The translations under genes and the position numbers were made by a program. Under the pieces are notes generated by a model. The model saw only the letters and a list, made by a program, of their open reading frames with translations. It did no database searches and was not told the DNA's origin. This document shows positions 34,119 through 46,231 of a stretch of 64,000 nt of DNA, in pieces (positions within the stretch are counted from its first letter, which is position 1; every line of letters starts with the position of its first letter). Location: positions 646,630 through 710,629 of the forward strand of contig PDUO01000018.1 in assembly GCA_003008705.1 (NCBI GenBank), written 5' to 3'. This stretch comes from Pezicula radicicola (lineage: Eukaryota > Ascomycota > Leotiomycetes > Helotiales > Dermateaceae).

Positions 34119-35901
34119 CTACAACTTCGCCTTCTCCTTCGGATTAACCAAAGGATCATAAACAGCCATACCCTAATCGAAGTTAGCTTCACTCTAGTTC
34201 CCATCTAATCTAATATTCCCGCAAAAAGGAGAAATAACTAGGAGAAAAACTTACCAAATTATCAACCGGTACACTAGTAGTATGTACACTCAACCCTCTC
34301 GTATCAACCAAAGTAGAATTCAACTGATCCACACTCGAACACCCAATCAACCTCATATTCATCTCCATCTCATCTTTCAATAACTGCATCGCTCTGTCTA
34401 CACCAGGTAATCCATATGCACTCATAGCATACAAGAAAGGTCTACCAATACCAACTCCCTTAGCACCGAGACATAACGCTTTAATTATATCAGTACTTCT
34501 TCGAATACCACCATCGATGTAGATTTCTATTCTGTTCTCCCAGCCACGCTCTCGTAAGACTGGCATTACTTCAGCAAGGACTTCAACGCCTGATCGTGCG
34601 AAATCTAATTGACGACCTCCGTGGTTAGATAGGACGACTCCTTGGACACCAGTCTCAATGGCACGAATAACATCTTCGACGCGTTGTACGCCCTTGAGAA
34701 TAATGGGCATTTTGGTAATAGATTGGAACCAAGGTATATCCTTCCAACTCAGACTTGGATCAATGAAACTCGAGATGGCTCTCGCAGCACCCTGTGAATT
34801 ATCCGTTGTCGCTCCTGATTGCACATTGGAACCGGCATCTGTGAATTTTGAACGCATGTCTTTTTCACGGCGGCCTAGTTGAGGCGCATCAACTGTTATG
34901 AAAAGACCCTTGCAACCACGCTTTTCAGCATGTTGGACGATCTTCTTGGTAATTTCGCGGTCTTTGTTGACGTATAGTTGCATCCATTGAACTTGATCGC
35001 CCTCGGCTGCATCCATTATTTCGTCAAAGGAGCAGGATGCAAGAGTTGGGATCATTTGGACAACGTTATGCTTCTTTGCTGCCTTGGTAAGGAGTACTTC
35101 TCCTTCGGGGTGGCCAAGCTTTCCAAGAGCAGTTGCTGTAACGTAGAAAGGCATATCGACCTTGGTTCCAAGCATTGTAGTGGAGAAATCAATCTTCTCA
35201 ACATCAACGAGAATCCGGGGTCTGAACCAGATCTTGTGGAATGCAGTGTGATTTTCTCGCATCGTCTATTCCCACATTAGCTCTTGGCCTCTTCTCACAG
35301 TCACAGTCACACAAAACCTACAATCTCATCATCTGCTCCACTGGAGTAGTATGCCCAAGCAGTCTTCTTCATGACATTCCTCGCCACAGCCTCGAAATCC
35401 ATCAAATTGTAACATTGCTCCAGGATTGGCATTCGCGCGATTCGATCCTGTCTTTCAATCTCTAATGGATCCTCCTCCTTCTCTTCTTTTTCAACTGTGC
35501 CCATGTCCACTGACCCGAGGTGCTTTGATTTGTCAAGGTACTTGTCGAGGGTGTCTGGTGGATGGATGGGTTCATACTCTTCGGTGGCATCTTTTCCCTG
35601 ATTACCTATCAGTATGCGCTTTCCAGCTGCCTCTGAAAAATTGGAGTGTCTTACAGCATATTTGAGAATGATCTTGGGTCCACCTGGGTGCTCTGCGAAC
35701 TCAATTAGCATGCGTTGATTGCGGGGTTGATCCAGGCCGAGTACCAGGCAAGAAATCAGTGACATCGTATGCTTTTCCCTTGAATATTGTCAGTACAAGA
35801 TCAATGGCAGGCAGATGATATACGAGGTTACATACATGAACGATAACCCAGCATGACTCTCTCGAGTTGTGCTTTGCGATTTCTACTCCCGTTAAAGGCA
35901 T
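34119..35901 (-). CDS. Flavocytochrome b2-like (S)-2-hydroxy-acid dehydrogenase
   Basis: Cytochrome b5 domain fused to an FMN-dependent alpha-hydroxy-acid dehydrogenase, as in L-lactate:cytochrome c reductase. 492 aa from six exons (5' to 3'): 35901-35836, 35778-35745, 35692-35655, 35597-35322, 35265-34255, 34172-34119. Starts MPLTGVEIAKHNSRESCWVI; GKAYDVTDFLPEHPGG is the heme loop, with likely heme ligands H35 and H58 (EPIH), at the same spacing of 23 as in yeast cytochrome b2. The catalytic histidine is H353 in SNHGGRQLD; IDGGIRRSTDIIKAL and GIGRPFLY bind FMN phosphate. The last exon encodes GMAVYDPLVNPKEKAKL. No mitochondrial presequence or membrane segment precedes the b5 domain, so a cytosolic form is inferred. 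The substrate may be lactate or another 2-hydroxy acid. Confidence 0.92.
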
Positions 35902-37039
35902 CTTGCCGTGTGTTCGTTATTGGTAAAGGACGAGCCGAGGTCTACAACAAAAACACAATAAGAAGATGAATGCAGAGGTACAGGAGGCAAAAAGAAATAA
36001 TTTAAATGGATTGAGGCGTCGGAGCTGTACTAGCACAAAATGTAAGAGGCAGATACTAGTGTGGAGAGGTTGGCGGCATGTACGACGGCTGTGAACAATC
36101 AGTCGAAGATCATTGGGCGGTCGGCCTTCGCTGTCTCGGTCGAATGGCTAGCGAACCAGAGTCTTAAAAATTTTGGAATTCAATCAAGAGAAGCCAGAAC
36201 TACAGTTGAGATATTTGTTTTCACTGGCAAGACTATCCATCAAATATACAAGTATCTTCTGTGCAGTATCGAAGTACCTTGACGTTGTAGTAGGACATCC
36301 ATTTTCCCAGGTTTCTATTGCCGTGATGGGCAAAAACCGTGATAACACCGGACCCCGGTTCAACGCCGATTTAAACCGATGGCCTTGGGCCACTACTAGT
36401 AGACCATTTTGACAGCTGCCCGCATTTACCGAAGTCGGGGTCAGCGTGTTGCGGAGAGCCAAAACGTGGGGCAACCAAGGAAGGTCGAGTGAGCCAATTA
36501 GCTGTGCTGGATTGGCACAGTGGAAGCCAAGAGCAATGGAGAAGAATGGGGGATGAAAGATTGATTATCCTGAGTAGCCACCTTTAATATACTACACGTT
36601 CATGTGAAGTGAAGCTACCTAACATGATGGAGTTGATGACGAATTTGTCAAGACCTAAGAAAGACACACAAGAGGAAAAAATATTGCTTTGTAGTTTATC
36701 CGCCTGGTGTTGATCATTGAGGAAGGAAACATCTAATTCCAAATACAGAAATTGAAGTAGGAAGTGGAATGTCCTATATGCATGGACAACCCAGGCTTGT
36801 TTCTTACAATTGATCAAGAGCTGTCTGTTCCCCCGGATCAAGACGGGTGTGAAGTATAACTCTTGCCTGTGGTTACTGTTTTAAATAATGAATTCCAAGC
36901 AAGTATGATGTAGAAATGCAGTATTTGATGCTTCATTACATGACATATCCTGTTACCTTTTAGAGCTCCACATCCACTACTCCAAACAAGTCGCTTATCC
37001 ATCGCCATGAACACCATGAATCCCTCTAGTCATCAATCG
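35902..37039. other. Intergenic region, 1.1 kb
   Basis: The cytochrome b2-like gene promoter is on the left and the TMEM16 3' UTR on the right. No gene supported. Confidence 0.55.
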
Positions 37040-39622
37040 TTACTGTTGTTTCTTCGTCTCGGCTGGGGCAGCCTTGGCAATCAACTTTGCTCCAATGGTA
37101 ATAGTTTCCCGTTGCCCTTGTTGACGTAGCCAGAAACTTATAGCGTTTGTCAGTAATGTTTCTGAGTCTCGACCAGCATTGATTTAGCTTACCGTTCCTC
37201 AGGAGTGCCATGACCTTGAAGTGTAGAGTTTCTTGCTTCGTCTTCAAGTGTGATCCTGCTGATTTTCTCCCCGGATGAGATGCCCCCCTTTGCTGCGTTT
37301 TCAGCTGCCGCCTCTCCAATACTTTCTTCAAGGTATTGTCTATTTCAGTTAGTTTGCATTGGGTGCAGGGAAGCATGATAGGGACTTGCCTTCTGATAGC
37401 AAATCTCTCAGCTCGCTCCCTCTGTAAACCGGGGCTGTCAATCTTGCTCAGGGCTTTTCGTACGCCGAGCTGAACAACAAGGTATATGTGTTCAGAGAAA
37501 AATATGGTCAAGAGTAGGCCCCAGACGTTAATGTCCCAGGGTGTTCCATCTGGTCCTAGTCCATTGCCGCTGAAGAGATAAACCAGTGCGGCGCTTGTAA
37601 GACTACCGAGCCAAGCAAGGAATCCGAGTGCTTCGAGCCATGGGCCAATAGAGTCTGCTCTCCAAGGAACCGGTCGTTGGGTCTCAAGAGTAATCTTAAG
37701 CGCATCTCCACGTAATTCAATCCAGTTGTTGATTAAGAATGATACGCCGGTCAGAGGCCAAACAACAGAGAAAAGAGACAGATATCCTAAAGACTGTTAG
37801 TAGACTGATGAAAATTTATAGAAGGGCAACTTGCCAAATTGGATGACCATCTCCCTAAAATCGGAAGTTACATCGTACGTGTCCAGTTCTGCCTCGTTTC
37901 TTACTCTGGTCAAGAAGGAAGCTTCCTCGGGATGATCATTGGAGGTCGCGTCTTCTGCGCTTCCTCCGCTCTTTGCTGCACGATCCGCCTGAACCTTTTT
38001 GACTTTACGGAAGACCTTGCGTTTGACATAAGGCATAATTACTTCCAAAGCAAAGTTGACAATTTGCGCGGTGACCGTGAAGTAGATAACTTGCTTCTTG
38101 AGTCTGTCTGGGTTGATTTGGAAACCGAATTTTGGAGCCGTCATCTGCTTCTCATTTTCTGCGAACGGCTTGACTGCCAACTGGAACACGTCGAGATGAG
38201 GAACAATAATTTGGGCAAACGGAACATAAACAAAAGCCGTTAGGAACAATGGAAGGAAGGAAGTGATGAAGTTCAAGACAAAGATCTTTTGAACCATTGC
38301 TGCCTCGTATGCTAGTGTTAATCAGCATAGTGCTCTTACAACCAGGAGGGGATTCAACTAGCTTACCATCATTTGTCTCATAATTCTCAATATCAGTCAA
38401 TTTCGCTGCAAATCCAGTCAAAACAGCTGAAAGGGTCGGCATGACTGTGGTGAGAATGATCGTAGGGAGGAAAATCTTGTAAAAATTAGTAAGATGAAAT
38501 ATATAATGCTGAATATCTTACTAGGTAGGTCTTGAATGGGCCGTCATAGACTTCAGATATGAAAATTTCGATAGCGAAGCACCCCGCGATCAATGAGCCA
38601 AGGACAAGGGCTGCCGCAAGAGCAAAAGGCACCTGTAGCATCTGTCTAGCTAAACGTTTCATGGGAGAGTATATTTTCAGGTCTTCTCCTGTAATCGGAT
38701 CCTTGATGATGGTCTCATGCTTGAAATGAGGTCGCTTCTGTGTGATCTTTGAAACACCTCGAACACCCCATTCAACCGACAGGTCGGTCTCCTGCTTCTT
38801 CCAATACTCGATAAAGACAATGCTCCATAAGCAGTTCACGACTGCGTAAATGGGCGAAAACTGGCCGAATAAAACCCAACAGCTGAAGCCAAATGCTGCA
38901 GGGAAGACAAGGGCGATGAAATAGCTCTGTAAGAAAGTGAAGTAGAAGCCAATCTTCTCTCCAAATCTGTCCTTTATCTCGTTAAGATCCTGTTTATCGA
39001 GCAAGGATTTTGTGCTCAAGTGCTTGATCCACGCCTTGTTGAATGTATGGTCGTGGAGAGCAAATACAGACTGAACCCCTTTCCACTCCCCGCTCTTTGG
39101 CGTAATCCCAGCACCACCCTCAGTCGTTGGCTTAGTTATTAACAAGTATGTCAGTCGCAGACGTTCGGCTTCGGTGACAGGCTCCTCGGTCAATGCCTTC
39201 TGCATGTCCTTCTCAGGAGCATTTGTTCGAACACCATATAGCCAATCCTGTACTCGAGACCTGTATACTTCGGCCCTCAGATGTCGTTCCGAGTTGATTT
39301 TGACGAATATGAGCAAAGCACAGTTGTCCCCGGCGCGCACTTCAGTAGATAGTCCGACATTGTTGAGTGCCTCGATGAGCTTCGTGTATTTGGCTTCAGC
39401 TTCAGCTTTTCCTAAAGGGGTTTCTCAGCGCCTGTAACAAAGGGGCAACTCTGAGGCCGTCTCTCACCTGTGGTTGCAAAGCGGTAGTCAATCACATAGT
39501 CGACGCTGTTCGCCATCAGTAAAAGAAGTTCCTGCAAAGATACGAGGCTTGACTAACTTGAAGTTGGTGTGCAGCTCCTTGGCATTCGCGTTGGGCTCGT
39601 AAAGGGTCTTGAGGGTAGCCAT
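37040..39622 (-). CDS. TMEM16/anoctamin family protein, probable lipid scramblase
   Basis: Multi-span membrane protein of 739 aa, like the fungal TMEM16 calcium-activated scramblases. Eight exons (5' to 3'): 39622-39558, 39505-39468, 39411-38522, 38475-38367, 38311-37835, 37786-37390, 37339-37193, 37136-37040. The N-terminal cytosolic domain contains VDYVIDYRFATT and KLIEALNNVGLSTEVRAGDN. The first membrane span region is FYFTFLQSYFIALVFPAAFG, and the anoctamin core includes LWSIVFIEYWKKQETDLSVE and LTGFAAKLTDIENYETND. The later part has SVVWPLTGVSFLINNWIELR, FFSEHIYLVVQL and GHGTPEERFWLRQQGQ. Introns 5 and 6 begin with GCAAGT, not GT. Only these GC donors keep frame and family sequence. Localisation to ER-plasma membrane contacts is known for the yeast relative Ist2 and is only inferred here. 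Confidence 0.92.
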
Positions 39623-40269
39623 ATCGTCGTAAATCAAACCTGCCCGATCCCTTTCGATTGTGAGTATTGGAAAGGAAGAGAGAGGGGAGGATAGGTAGAA
39701 GGACTCTCGCACCAAAAACCTGGAGTTGACATATTTCTACTCTACTTCCAAGAACAAAGCTTAAGAAGTTGGGTCAAGCTGCAGCTCAAATGGCCCCATG
39801 TCGTCATGTCTGTCTCACTAAAGGGTCTGGAGCTTCAATCCCTGCACCGATCAGATCCCTCCCCCCTCCCTCCCCTCCCCTCGCAGATGGTGCCAGAAGA
39901 TGAAAAGGCGACTCTCAGTGACTGAAATCAATCGGTGATGGAAATGATTTCTTTGTCAGTAAGAAAAGTTGGTGCAACTCAGTTATCATGCATTTCTCGG
40001 TCCTACCCCGGCTATAGTTGCTCCTTTTTCTTGTGAGTGAGAGGTGAGACAGCAGATAAACATGTGAACTTGCTTGCGTTGCTGCTTTTTATACCACGTC
40101 GGAAAGCTTACCTCCTCAACAACTTCCAACCCGCTTCAGAAGATACACAATTCTTGTGTATACTATATCGTCTGCCAATGCAGATACAATATTCTTCAGA
40201 ACGAAAATAATTCTCGCGCACGACAACCATCGAGGGCACCTTCATTGAGATAGCTTCAACCCCTCAACG
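39623..40269. promoter_or_regulatory. Divergent promoter region TMEM16/phosphoesterase
   Basis: About 650 bp between opposed start codons, with a C-rich stretch near 39860-39885. No gene seen. Confidence 0.5.
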
Positions 40270-41349
40270 ATGTCCGAACAATCCAAACTCCCAACACGCC
40301 GCCCAAAGCGGAAGTCACAATGGCCTTGGTCGCGTCGAAGGGTTGCTTGGGACCCCCCAACTATCCTCGATAGCCTTCTAATATCCCCACTTCAATTCCT
40401 CATCCAAATAATCTATGCCATCCTCCTCTCCCTCCGCGGCGTGCCCCTCCAACCCCCTCGCAACAAGCCCAAGATCAGAGTTGTCTGCATATCCGATACA
40501 CATACAAATACGACGACAATTCCACATGGTGACTTGTTGATTCATGCTGGTGATATGACGAATGGGGGAACCGTGAAGGAAATACAAGAGCAGCTCGACT
40601 GGCTAGACTCGTTACCACATCATCATAAGATTGTTATAGCTGGCAACCACGACAGTTATTTTGATCCCAAGAGCAGGATGTCCGAGGACAAGATATCGGG
40701 CAAGAAGCTAAATTTTCGATCCTTGAATTATCTGCAGAATAGGGCTCTTGTACTGAAGTTCAAGGGAGGGAGGAAGTTGCACTTTTATGGCGCCCCAGCA
40801 ATTCCTCAATGCGGTGGCAGTGAACATGCGTATGTTTTTCAGACCAAGTGTAATTGGGAAATGAAAAGGAAAGAACTAACTTGTAATTGGTATAACAGAT
40901 TCCAATACTCACGCGATAGCGATCCATGGGAGAATCTCATTCCAGATGAAACTGATATCCTCATAACACATACCCCGCCACGGTACCACCTTGATCTTTC
41001 TATGGGGTGTGCAGCTTTACTACGAGAAATATGGCGTGTGAAACCTCGTCTACATGTTTTCGGACATGTTCATTCAGGTCATGGTAGAGAGGCAGTATTT
41101 TGGGACGAAGGACAACTCGCGTACGAAAGCCTTATGGCGCGGAAGAATGTAGGACCTGTGAGAGATTTCTTTCCAAGTTTGGCTTGGTTGGATGCTGTGA
41201 AGGTGGTTTGGTATGGTATTAACGGTGTACTTTGGCAGAGATTGATGGTTGGACCATCTGGTGGAAATGGTGGCTTGCTGGTCAATGCCGCTCTTGTCTA
41301 CCAAAGCACGACGGACTTGGGAAATCCTGTTGAAGTTGTAGAATTGTGA
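40270..41349 (+). CDS. Calcineurin-like metallophosphoesterase (MPPED type)
   Basis: Binuclear-metal phosphoesterase, 336 aa, exons 40270-40829 and 40899-41349. Metal-site motifs in order: SDTHTN, GDMTNGG, AGNHDSYF, THTPPRYH and GHVHSGHG, which together fit the MPPED1/MPPED2 branch found widely in fungi. The 69-nt intron (GTATGT, CTAAC branch, CAG) is in frame and without stop, so the gene looks like one ORF; removing it gives GGSEHAFQYSRDSDPWENLI, the family sequence, while keeping it adds 23 foreign residues. An N-terminal basic stretch and a hydrophobic segment (SLLISPLQFLIQIIYAILLS) suggest a membrane tether. Substrate unknown; cyclic nucleotide activity is known for some animal relatives. 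Confidence 0.88.
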   Translation: MSEQSKLPTRRPKRKSQWPWSRRRVAWDPPTILDSLLISPLQFLIQIIYAILLSLRGVPLQPPRNKPKIRVVCISDTHTNTTTIPHGDLLIHAGDMTNGGTVKEIQEQLDWLDSLPHHHKIVIAGNHDSYFDPKSRMSEDKISGKKLNFRSLNYLQNRALVLKFKGGRKLHFYGAPAIPQCGGSEHAYVFQTKCNWEMKRKELTCNWYNRFQYSRDSDPWENLIPDETDILITHTPPRYHLDLSMGCAALLREIWRVKPRLHVFGHVHSGHGREAVFWDEGQLAYESLMARKNVGPVRDFFPSLAWLDAVKVVWYGINGVLWQRLMVGPSGGNGGLLVNAALVYQSTTDLGNPVEVVEL

Positions 41350-41518
41350 ATAAGAGAAAATATTTGAATATTATGTATGACCCCCCAATCAGTACAGGAC
41401 TGCAGACGACCCCAGCCCAAAGATTACGAAGCTAAGAAAGAAAACCTGCGGACGCTCCTCTAGACTTGTTGATTAATGAAAGTAAGCATGATTTTTTCAA
41501 CAAACACTATAAACCCAA

Positions 41519-41613
41519 GCGGCTTTAGCTCACTTGGGAGAGCGCCAGACTGAAGTTAACTTCAGACATTCAATGATATCTGGAGGCACTGTGTTCGATC
41601 CACAGAAGCCGCA
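41519..41613 (+). tRNA. tRNA-Phe (GAA) with 22-nt intron
   Basis: Acceptor GCGGCTT (41519-41525) pairs perfectly with AAGCCGC (41606-41612); the discriminator is A. The A-box-like TAGCTCACTTGG and B-box GTTCGATCC are present. Anticodon GAA is at 41552-41554. The intron at 41556-41577, one base after the anticodon, contains TTCAG, which can pair with the anticodon region as usual in nuclear pre-tRNAs. Mature length is 73 nt before CCA. Confidence 0.97.
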
Positions 41614-42059
41614 AACTACTGCGATTCAAGGCCCACCTTGAATACTCGAACATCCTTTTTTTGTCCTTCCTAGACAACTCTCCTTTTTGTTGCCCAACTG
41701 TTCCGCAATTCTAGTGGGTCATGTGTAAATAGGCGAACTCCCTCGCTAAGTTTTAGACCAAACCAAAGCAAATGTTATAAGGTGTTGTGCATCGCTCAGG
41801 ACGTTTTATTCCCCAAGATCTCTACGACCCCCCCACAACCCCCCTCCTTTTGCAAAAGAAAAGTTAAGTAGACGTCACACACACAGCAAAAAAAACAACC
41901 TAGCCTTAGAAAGTGTAGTCAACCAACCCCGCTCGGTTATCCAACCTGAACTGCCGTAACGCCGAACTCTCTCTCCACAAACCAACCACCAAAGCAAGCA
42001 ACAAAACACCACCATTATCAAAAAAAATAAAAAATTAAAGAAAGCCACTAGCTCTTGAT
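41614..42059. other. Spacer between two tRNA genes
   Basis: 446 bp. T-rich runs follow the tRNA-Phe gene (TTTTTTT near 41656), a plausible Pol III terminator, and A-rich runs at 42020-42035 would be the T-rich terminator of the minus-strand tRNA-Ser. No gene seen. Confidence 0.6.
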
Positions 42060-42166
42060 CGTCGAATACAGGATTTGAACCTGTGCGGGCGAACCCATGT
42101 GATATCCATAATGAAGCATGAAGCAACTATTCGAGTCACACCCATTAACCACTCTGGCAACTCGAC
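42060..42166 (-). tRNA. tRNA-Ser (CGA) with 26-nt intron
   Basis: On the minus strand, the acceptor GTCGAGT (42166-42160) pairs with ATTCGAC (42067-42061) with one G-U; the discriminator is G at 42060. Anticodon stem TGTGA/TCACA; anticodon CGA at 42133-42131. Intron about 42129-42104. A long variable arm (TGGGTTCGCCCG) and T-arm ACAGGTTCAAATCCTGT mark a class II tRNA. Mature length about 81 nt. Confidence 0.93.
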
Positions 42167-42433
42167 TTGAAGTGTTTTATGGCTGGAAGTTTTCAAAGTG
42201 CATCTAGATACTGAGAGTAGAATGGGAGGGAGTAACCAATTTCAGTTGTTTATTTCTGGAAAAGGTTTTTCTAGGACTAACTACCTAGAGCAGGCTTGCG
42301 ATTTATACACTGATTTGGCTTCTCTAACGTAAATTAATCACTAATTCAATCACGTGATTAAACGTTACTTAAAATAGGAAAAGCCAAATCCGAAACGCTT
42401 GATCTCCAACATACAACTATTATTGAGGGGAAC
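42167..42433. other. Short intergenic region before the HET gene
   Basis: Promoter-sized spacer, AT-rich; nothing else seen. Confidence 0.5.
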
Positions 42434-44665
42434 ATGTCCCCATGGGTGAACTTGCTTCGAAGTTCAATTTTCGTATTGAAACATAAATTGTTACCTAAGA
42501 AACGCAGGATCAACCAGTTAGTTATCCTCCGGAGACTTAATTATCACATCCAACGAGCCATGTTGAGGAAACATGACAGAGCCCAGTCAGACCTTTCGAT
42601 GGATGATAACCCCAAGTTAAAAATCAAGAAGCAAGAGGCACGCAAGTTTCAATATACACCCCTGGACCCAGAGAAGAATGAAATACGACTGATTCGTGTC
42701 AAGCCGGCTGCCTTTCCAACAGATACCATACATTGCGAAATCTTCCACGCCACTCTTGAAGATGCTCCTCCCTATCAGGCCCTTTCCTATACTTGGGGTA
42801 ACTTGGAGGGATCCAGAGATATTTATGTCGACCAAAAGTGGTTATCTGCTACTGCAAATCTCAGACATGCTATCCAGCGTTTGAGGCCCAGAGAAGGTGA
42901 CCCTGAACTTATCCTCTGGGTCGATGCAATCAGTATCAATCAGGAGGACATTCCTGAACGAAGTATCCAGACTGGGCAAATGAGAAAAATTTATCAAAAA
43001 GCAGAGACGGTTTCCGTTTGGTTGGGGCGTCAAAATAATGAATCTGGACCTGCGCTTACGTTTGTTGAGAAGCTGTGTCAATGTTCTTCTGAGGCGGAGA
43101 TCAGCGATATGGTTCAAGATCCCGCCATGGCTGGCCAGCTTAAGGCATTGGTGGTGCTTTTTCGACGTTCTTACTGGGTCAGTACTCTGAAGTGGAGGCT
43201 TCCCTGTCAAATTGGAGTTTCGAGGACATACATACCTCACATCTCCTAGACAACGAATTTCTTACTTATTCCTTCCATAGTGTGCAACGCTGATGGTTTT
43301 AACAGTGGAGAATATGGGTGATCCAAGAGATCCAGTCCGCAAATAAAGCAATGGTTTATTGCGGTCCAAATGTTATACCTTGGCCAGTTCTTGATAGGGT
43401 ATGTGATATTTTAAGGTCAGAGGAAGCGCATCTCCAGAGGATATTCTACGATTCTCCTTCGTTCACTAGGACCCTCGTTGTACGTACCCAATTTCTCGGA
43501 TCAGAACTGCCTCTATCGAGCCGATTGCTCATTACTCCTGAATCATGTTTGAGTTACTCCCGATATACCTAGAACAAGTACACTGACTTCGAGTTTCTGA
43601 GTATAGGCAGGCGGTCCCAGAGGTCTTCAATTGTCCAGATACTCACCAGGTGCGAATGTACCACCCCTTCTAGAATTGCTCCTTTCTCATAAGAGCAAGA
43701 AGTCAACGGATCCTAAGGACAAAGTTTATGCACTAGTAGGAATCTCAAGCAGTCGAGATACCTTTGGACCTATCAATTATGGCCAATCTATAAGAGAAAT
43801 CTATACTCATACCTGTAGACATATTATTACCACATCTCAGAAGCTCGACGTTATCTGTGTTAGGCAACACGATATAGATCAATATAAGCTACCTAGTTGG
43901 GCCCCTGACTGGACGCGCCCTCCTCCGCATCCGGAGCGCACTGTGATAGGCTTGCATCACAGCGAAGCAAACTTTGCGGCTGCAGAAGACAGCATTTGTA
44001 ATGCCGAGTTTCTCGAAGATGGATATGTGTTGAAAACGTCAGGGGTCGTCGTTGACACAGTCAGTAGTCTAGGTGTGCCATTCAAAAGATTTGGATCGCA
44101 GAGTGAGACCAGGCCAGTCTTACGTATCTTTAGACAATGGTGGAAACAGTATGTTGATCATAGGGGGCATTTCGGAGATTCCGTATCTGCCCAAGCGGCT
44201 TTCTGTCGAGTTATTTCATGTGGGAACTGGGACTCCGACGTCGAGGATGAATACACCACAAAGCTTAATTCTGTCTTCGAATTGTACAATTCTCAACTAT
44301 CAGAGGAAACCGAACGTCGCATGGAACTACTCCCTATCAATGATACTAGAGATTCGATTATTGTTCAAACACCCGAACAATATGAGCAAGCCCAAATTGC
44401 TACTGTTTTATCAGCAAGCCTTACAATGAATAAGCGACGATTTTTTCTCTCGTCTTCGAACATTGTCGGCCTTGCTCCGTGGAACACTGAGGAAAGAGAT
44501 CTTATTTGTGTCCTTCACGGCTGCCGATTCCCGGTCATTATGAGACGACAAGATGACCATTATATCCTTATTGGGGAAGCTTATGTTGATGGCTTTATGT
44601 ATGGAGAGGCTCTGCAAGGAGTCAAAGACGGTACTTATTCAACGATGGAATTCAGGATTCATTAA
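42434..44665 (+). CDS. HET-domain (heterokaryon incompatibility-type) protein
   Basis: 658 aa from exons 42434-43177, 43306-43479 and 43607-44665 (introns 128 and 127 nt, GTCAGT...CAG and GTACGT...TAG, both phase 0). HET-domain blocks are clear: YQALSYTWG from residue 114, LWVDAISINQED from about 161, MRKIYQKAETVSVWLG, then WRIWVIQEIQSANKAMVYCG across intron 1. KKSTDPKDKVYALVGISSSR is the usual end of the domain. The C-terminal part (about 300 residues) has no family I recognise. HET domains trigger cell death on non-self recognition in some fungi, but most family members are uncharacterised. No NACHT, WD-repeat or other partner domain is seen. The gene appears intact. Confidence 0.92.
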
Positions 44666-46231
44666 TTACCATTGGAAAAGGACAAAAGAAACGCTTGAAT
44701 ATATCAACTTTGGTTCAACTCTTACAGGACTGACTTAAAAAGGCTCAAGGATGAATCGCAAAGAAGTTCGCAGCATAGCATGAGAACGACAAACTCTTCA
44801 GCAATGACTCTACGTCAGTATTGAAAACAAAACATAACGAACTCCGAAGGACAAGAAGTAAATGTGGTCAACAAGAGCAAGAGATGCAAGAAGATTGTAT
44901 AGCCTGTGAGTTCACAACGCCTTACACCCTATCCTATATCAACCATCTCACAGTTCATAACTTAGTTAAATTCTCAAGTCTACGATACTTGAAGCTTCAG
45001 TGAAAGCCAATGCTTATTCGATCCCCAACAAGCTAGGAAGTATTGTAGAGGACACTCAATCCTCAAACATGGAAAAATTCAGAACAATAGCCAGCTTAGC
45101 CTTTGTACCGTCACATAGCGAGTAATTGTACAAGTACTGTAAATAGTAATGATTTCAACACAATCAACATGAGCTCCAATGTTCCACACTGCTTACTTCA
45201 GAAACATCATACATAATTAAGCGCATTCCTTAATTTTTAATTCCCACAAGACTATCGTCCGGTAGTCTCTATACAAGTACATATAGCATGAAAACGCACA
45301 AAAGCAAAGTTCAAAATTGCCGAGAAAGCCAATCATTCATCTTGTTGGAACTTGACGAGCGTAAAGTACAGGAATTATACTGTACATAGCCTCACACAGC
45401 AGCAATATGTGCCCAGGAAAAGTGTCTTGCTTAGGTAGTACAATGACTTGCCTCTACAGCAGAACAGAAGCAAACACATGAATATACCAACACTAGCCCG
45501 GCCAAACGCTCAACTCCAACTCCTTTGGCATCCAACAAGAAATAGGAGAGCAAGCAATGGAAGTTAATTCTCAACCAGGTTCTGCTTCAGCAAGCCGTAT
45601 TTGGAGCGTGCTATGCTAAGAATGTTGTAAACAAATATATGAAAGTTTCTCGACGAATTAGGTAATCGTTGTCAGTTGGAAAGTCGTCGGCACACGACGA
45701 GGCGTTGTCATTGTTTTATTTTATATGTTTCAGATGAATTGGATAGGATAAAGATCCTATAATATTCACTCCCTTTATTGTTTTGTATGCACACAGGTTG
45801 CATTGCATACGTTCTGTGCATGTATGTATCTTAGTAGCCATAAAGGCTCTTGGTCACTCTTGTAGTCAGGAGTCTATTCAGATAGGTCTCCTTCCCCAGC
45901 TAGATCCTCGAGCTCAATGTACACGATACTAACATGGTTACAGGAATGAGAATGTACAGCAGAAATGTGACCGCATTGTTGTGTCGCATAAATTCTTGGT
46001 GTCGCAAATTACTCGGAGCCTGGATTTTAGCGACGTCGTCTCACCATCACTTTTTCGTTGAAGTATTATAATGATGTATATTTTACGTATTTCAGATTCC
46101 TCAATTATAATTATTTATGGGCCGAGCCGAAATGTGTTCCAGAATCGTAATGTGTATCTTTTTTGTTTCATCTCGTAAGGTAGTGACTGATATTAAACAT
46201 TCCCTTTGGAATCATATTTAAATCAAGCCAC
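44666..46231. other. Intergenic region, 1.6 kb
   Basis: AT-rich; no gene, tRNA or repeat that I can support. Confidence 0.5.

Noticed and set aside
38486..39340. Reading the TMEM16 core as a separate 284-aa gene
   Set aside because: Splice sites at both ends join it to the other TMEM16 exons in frame.
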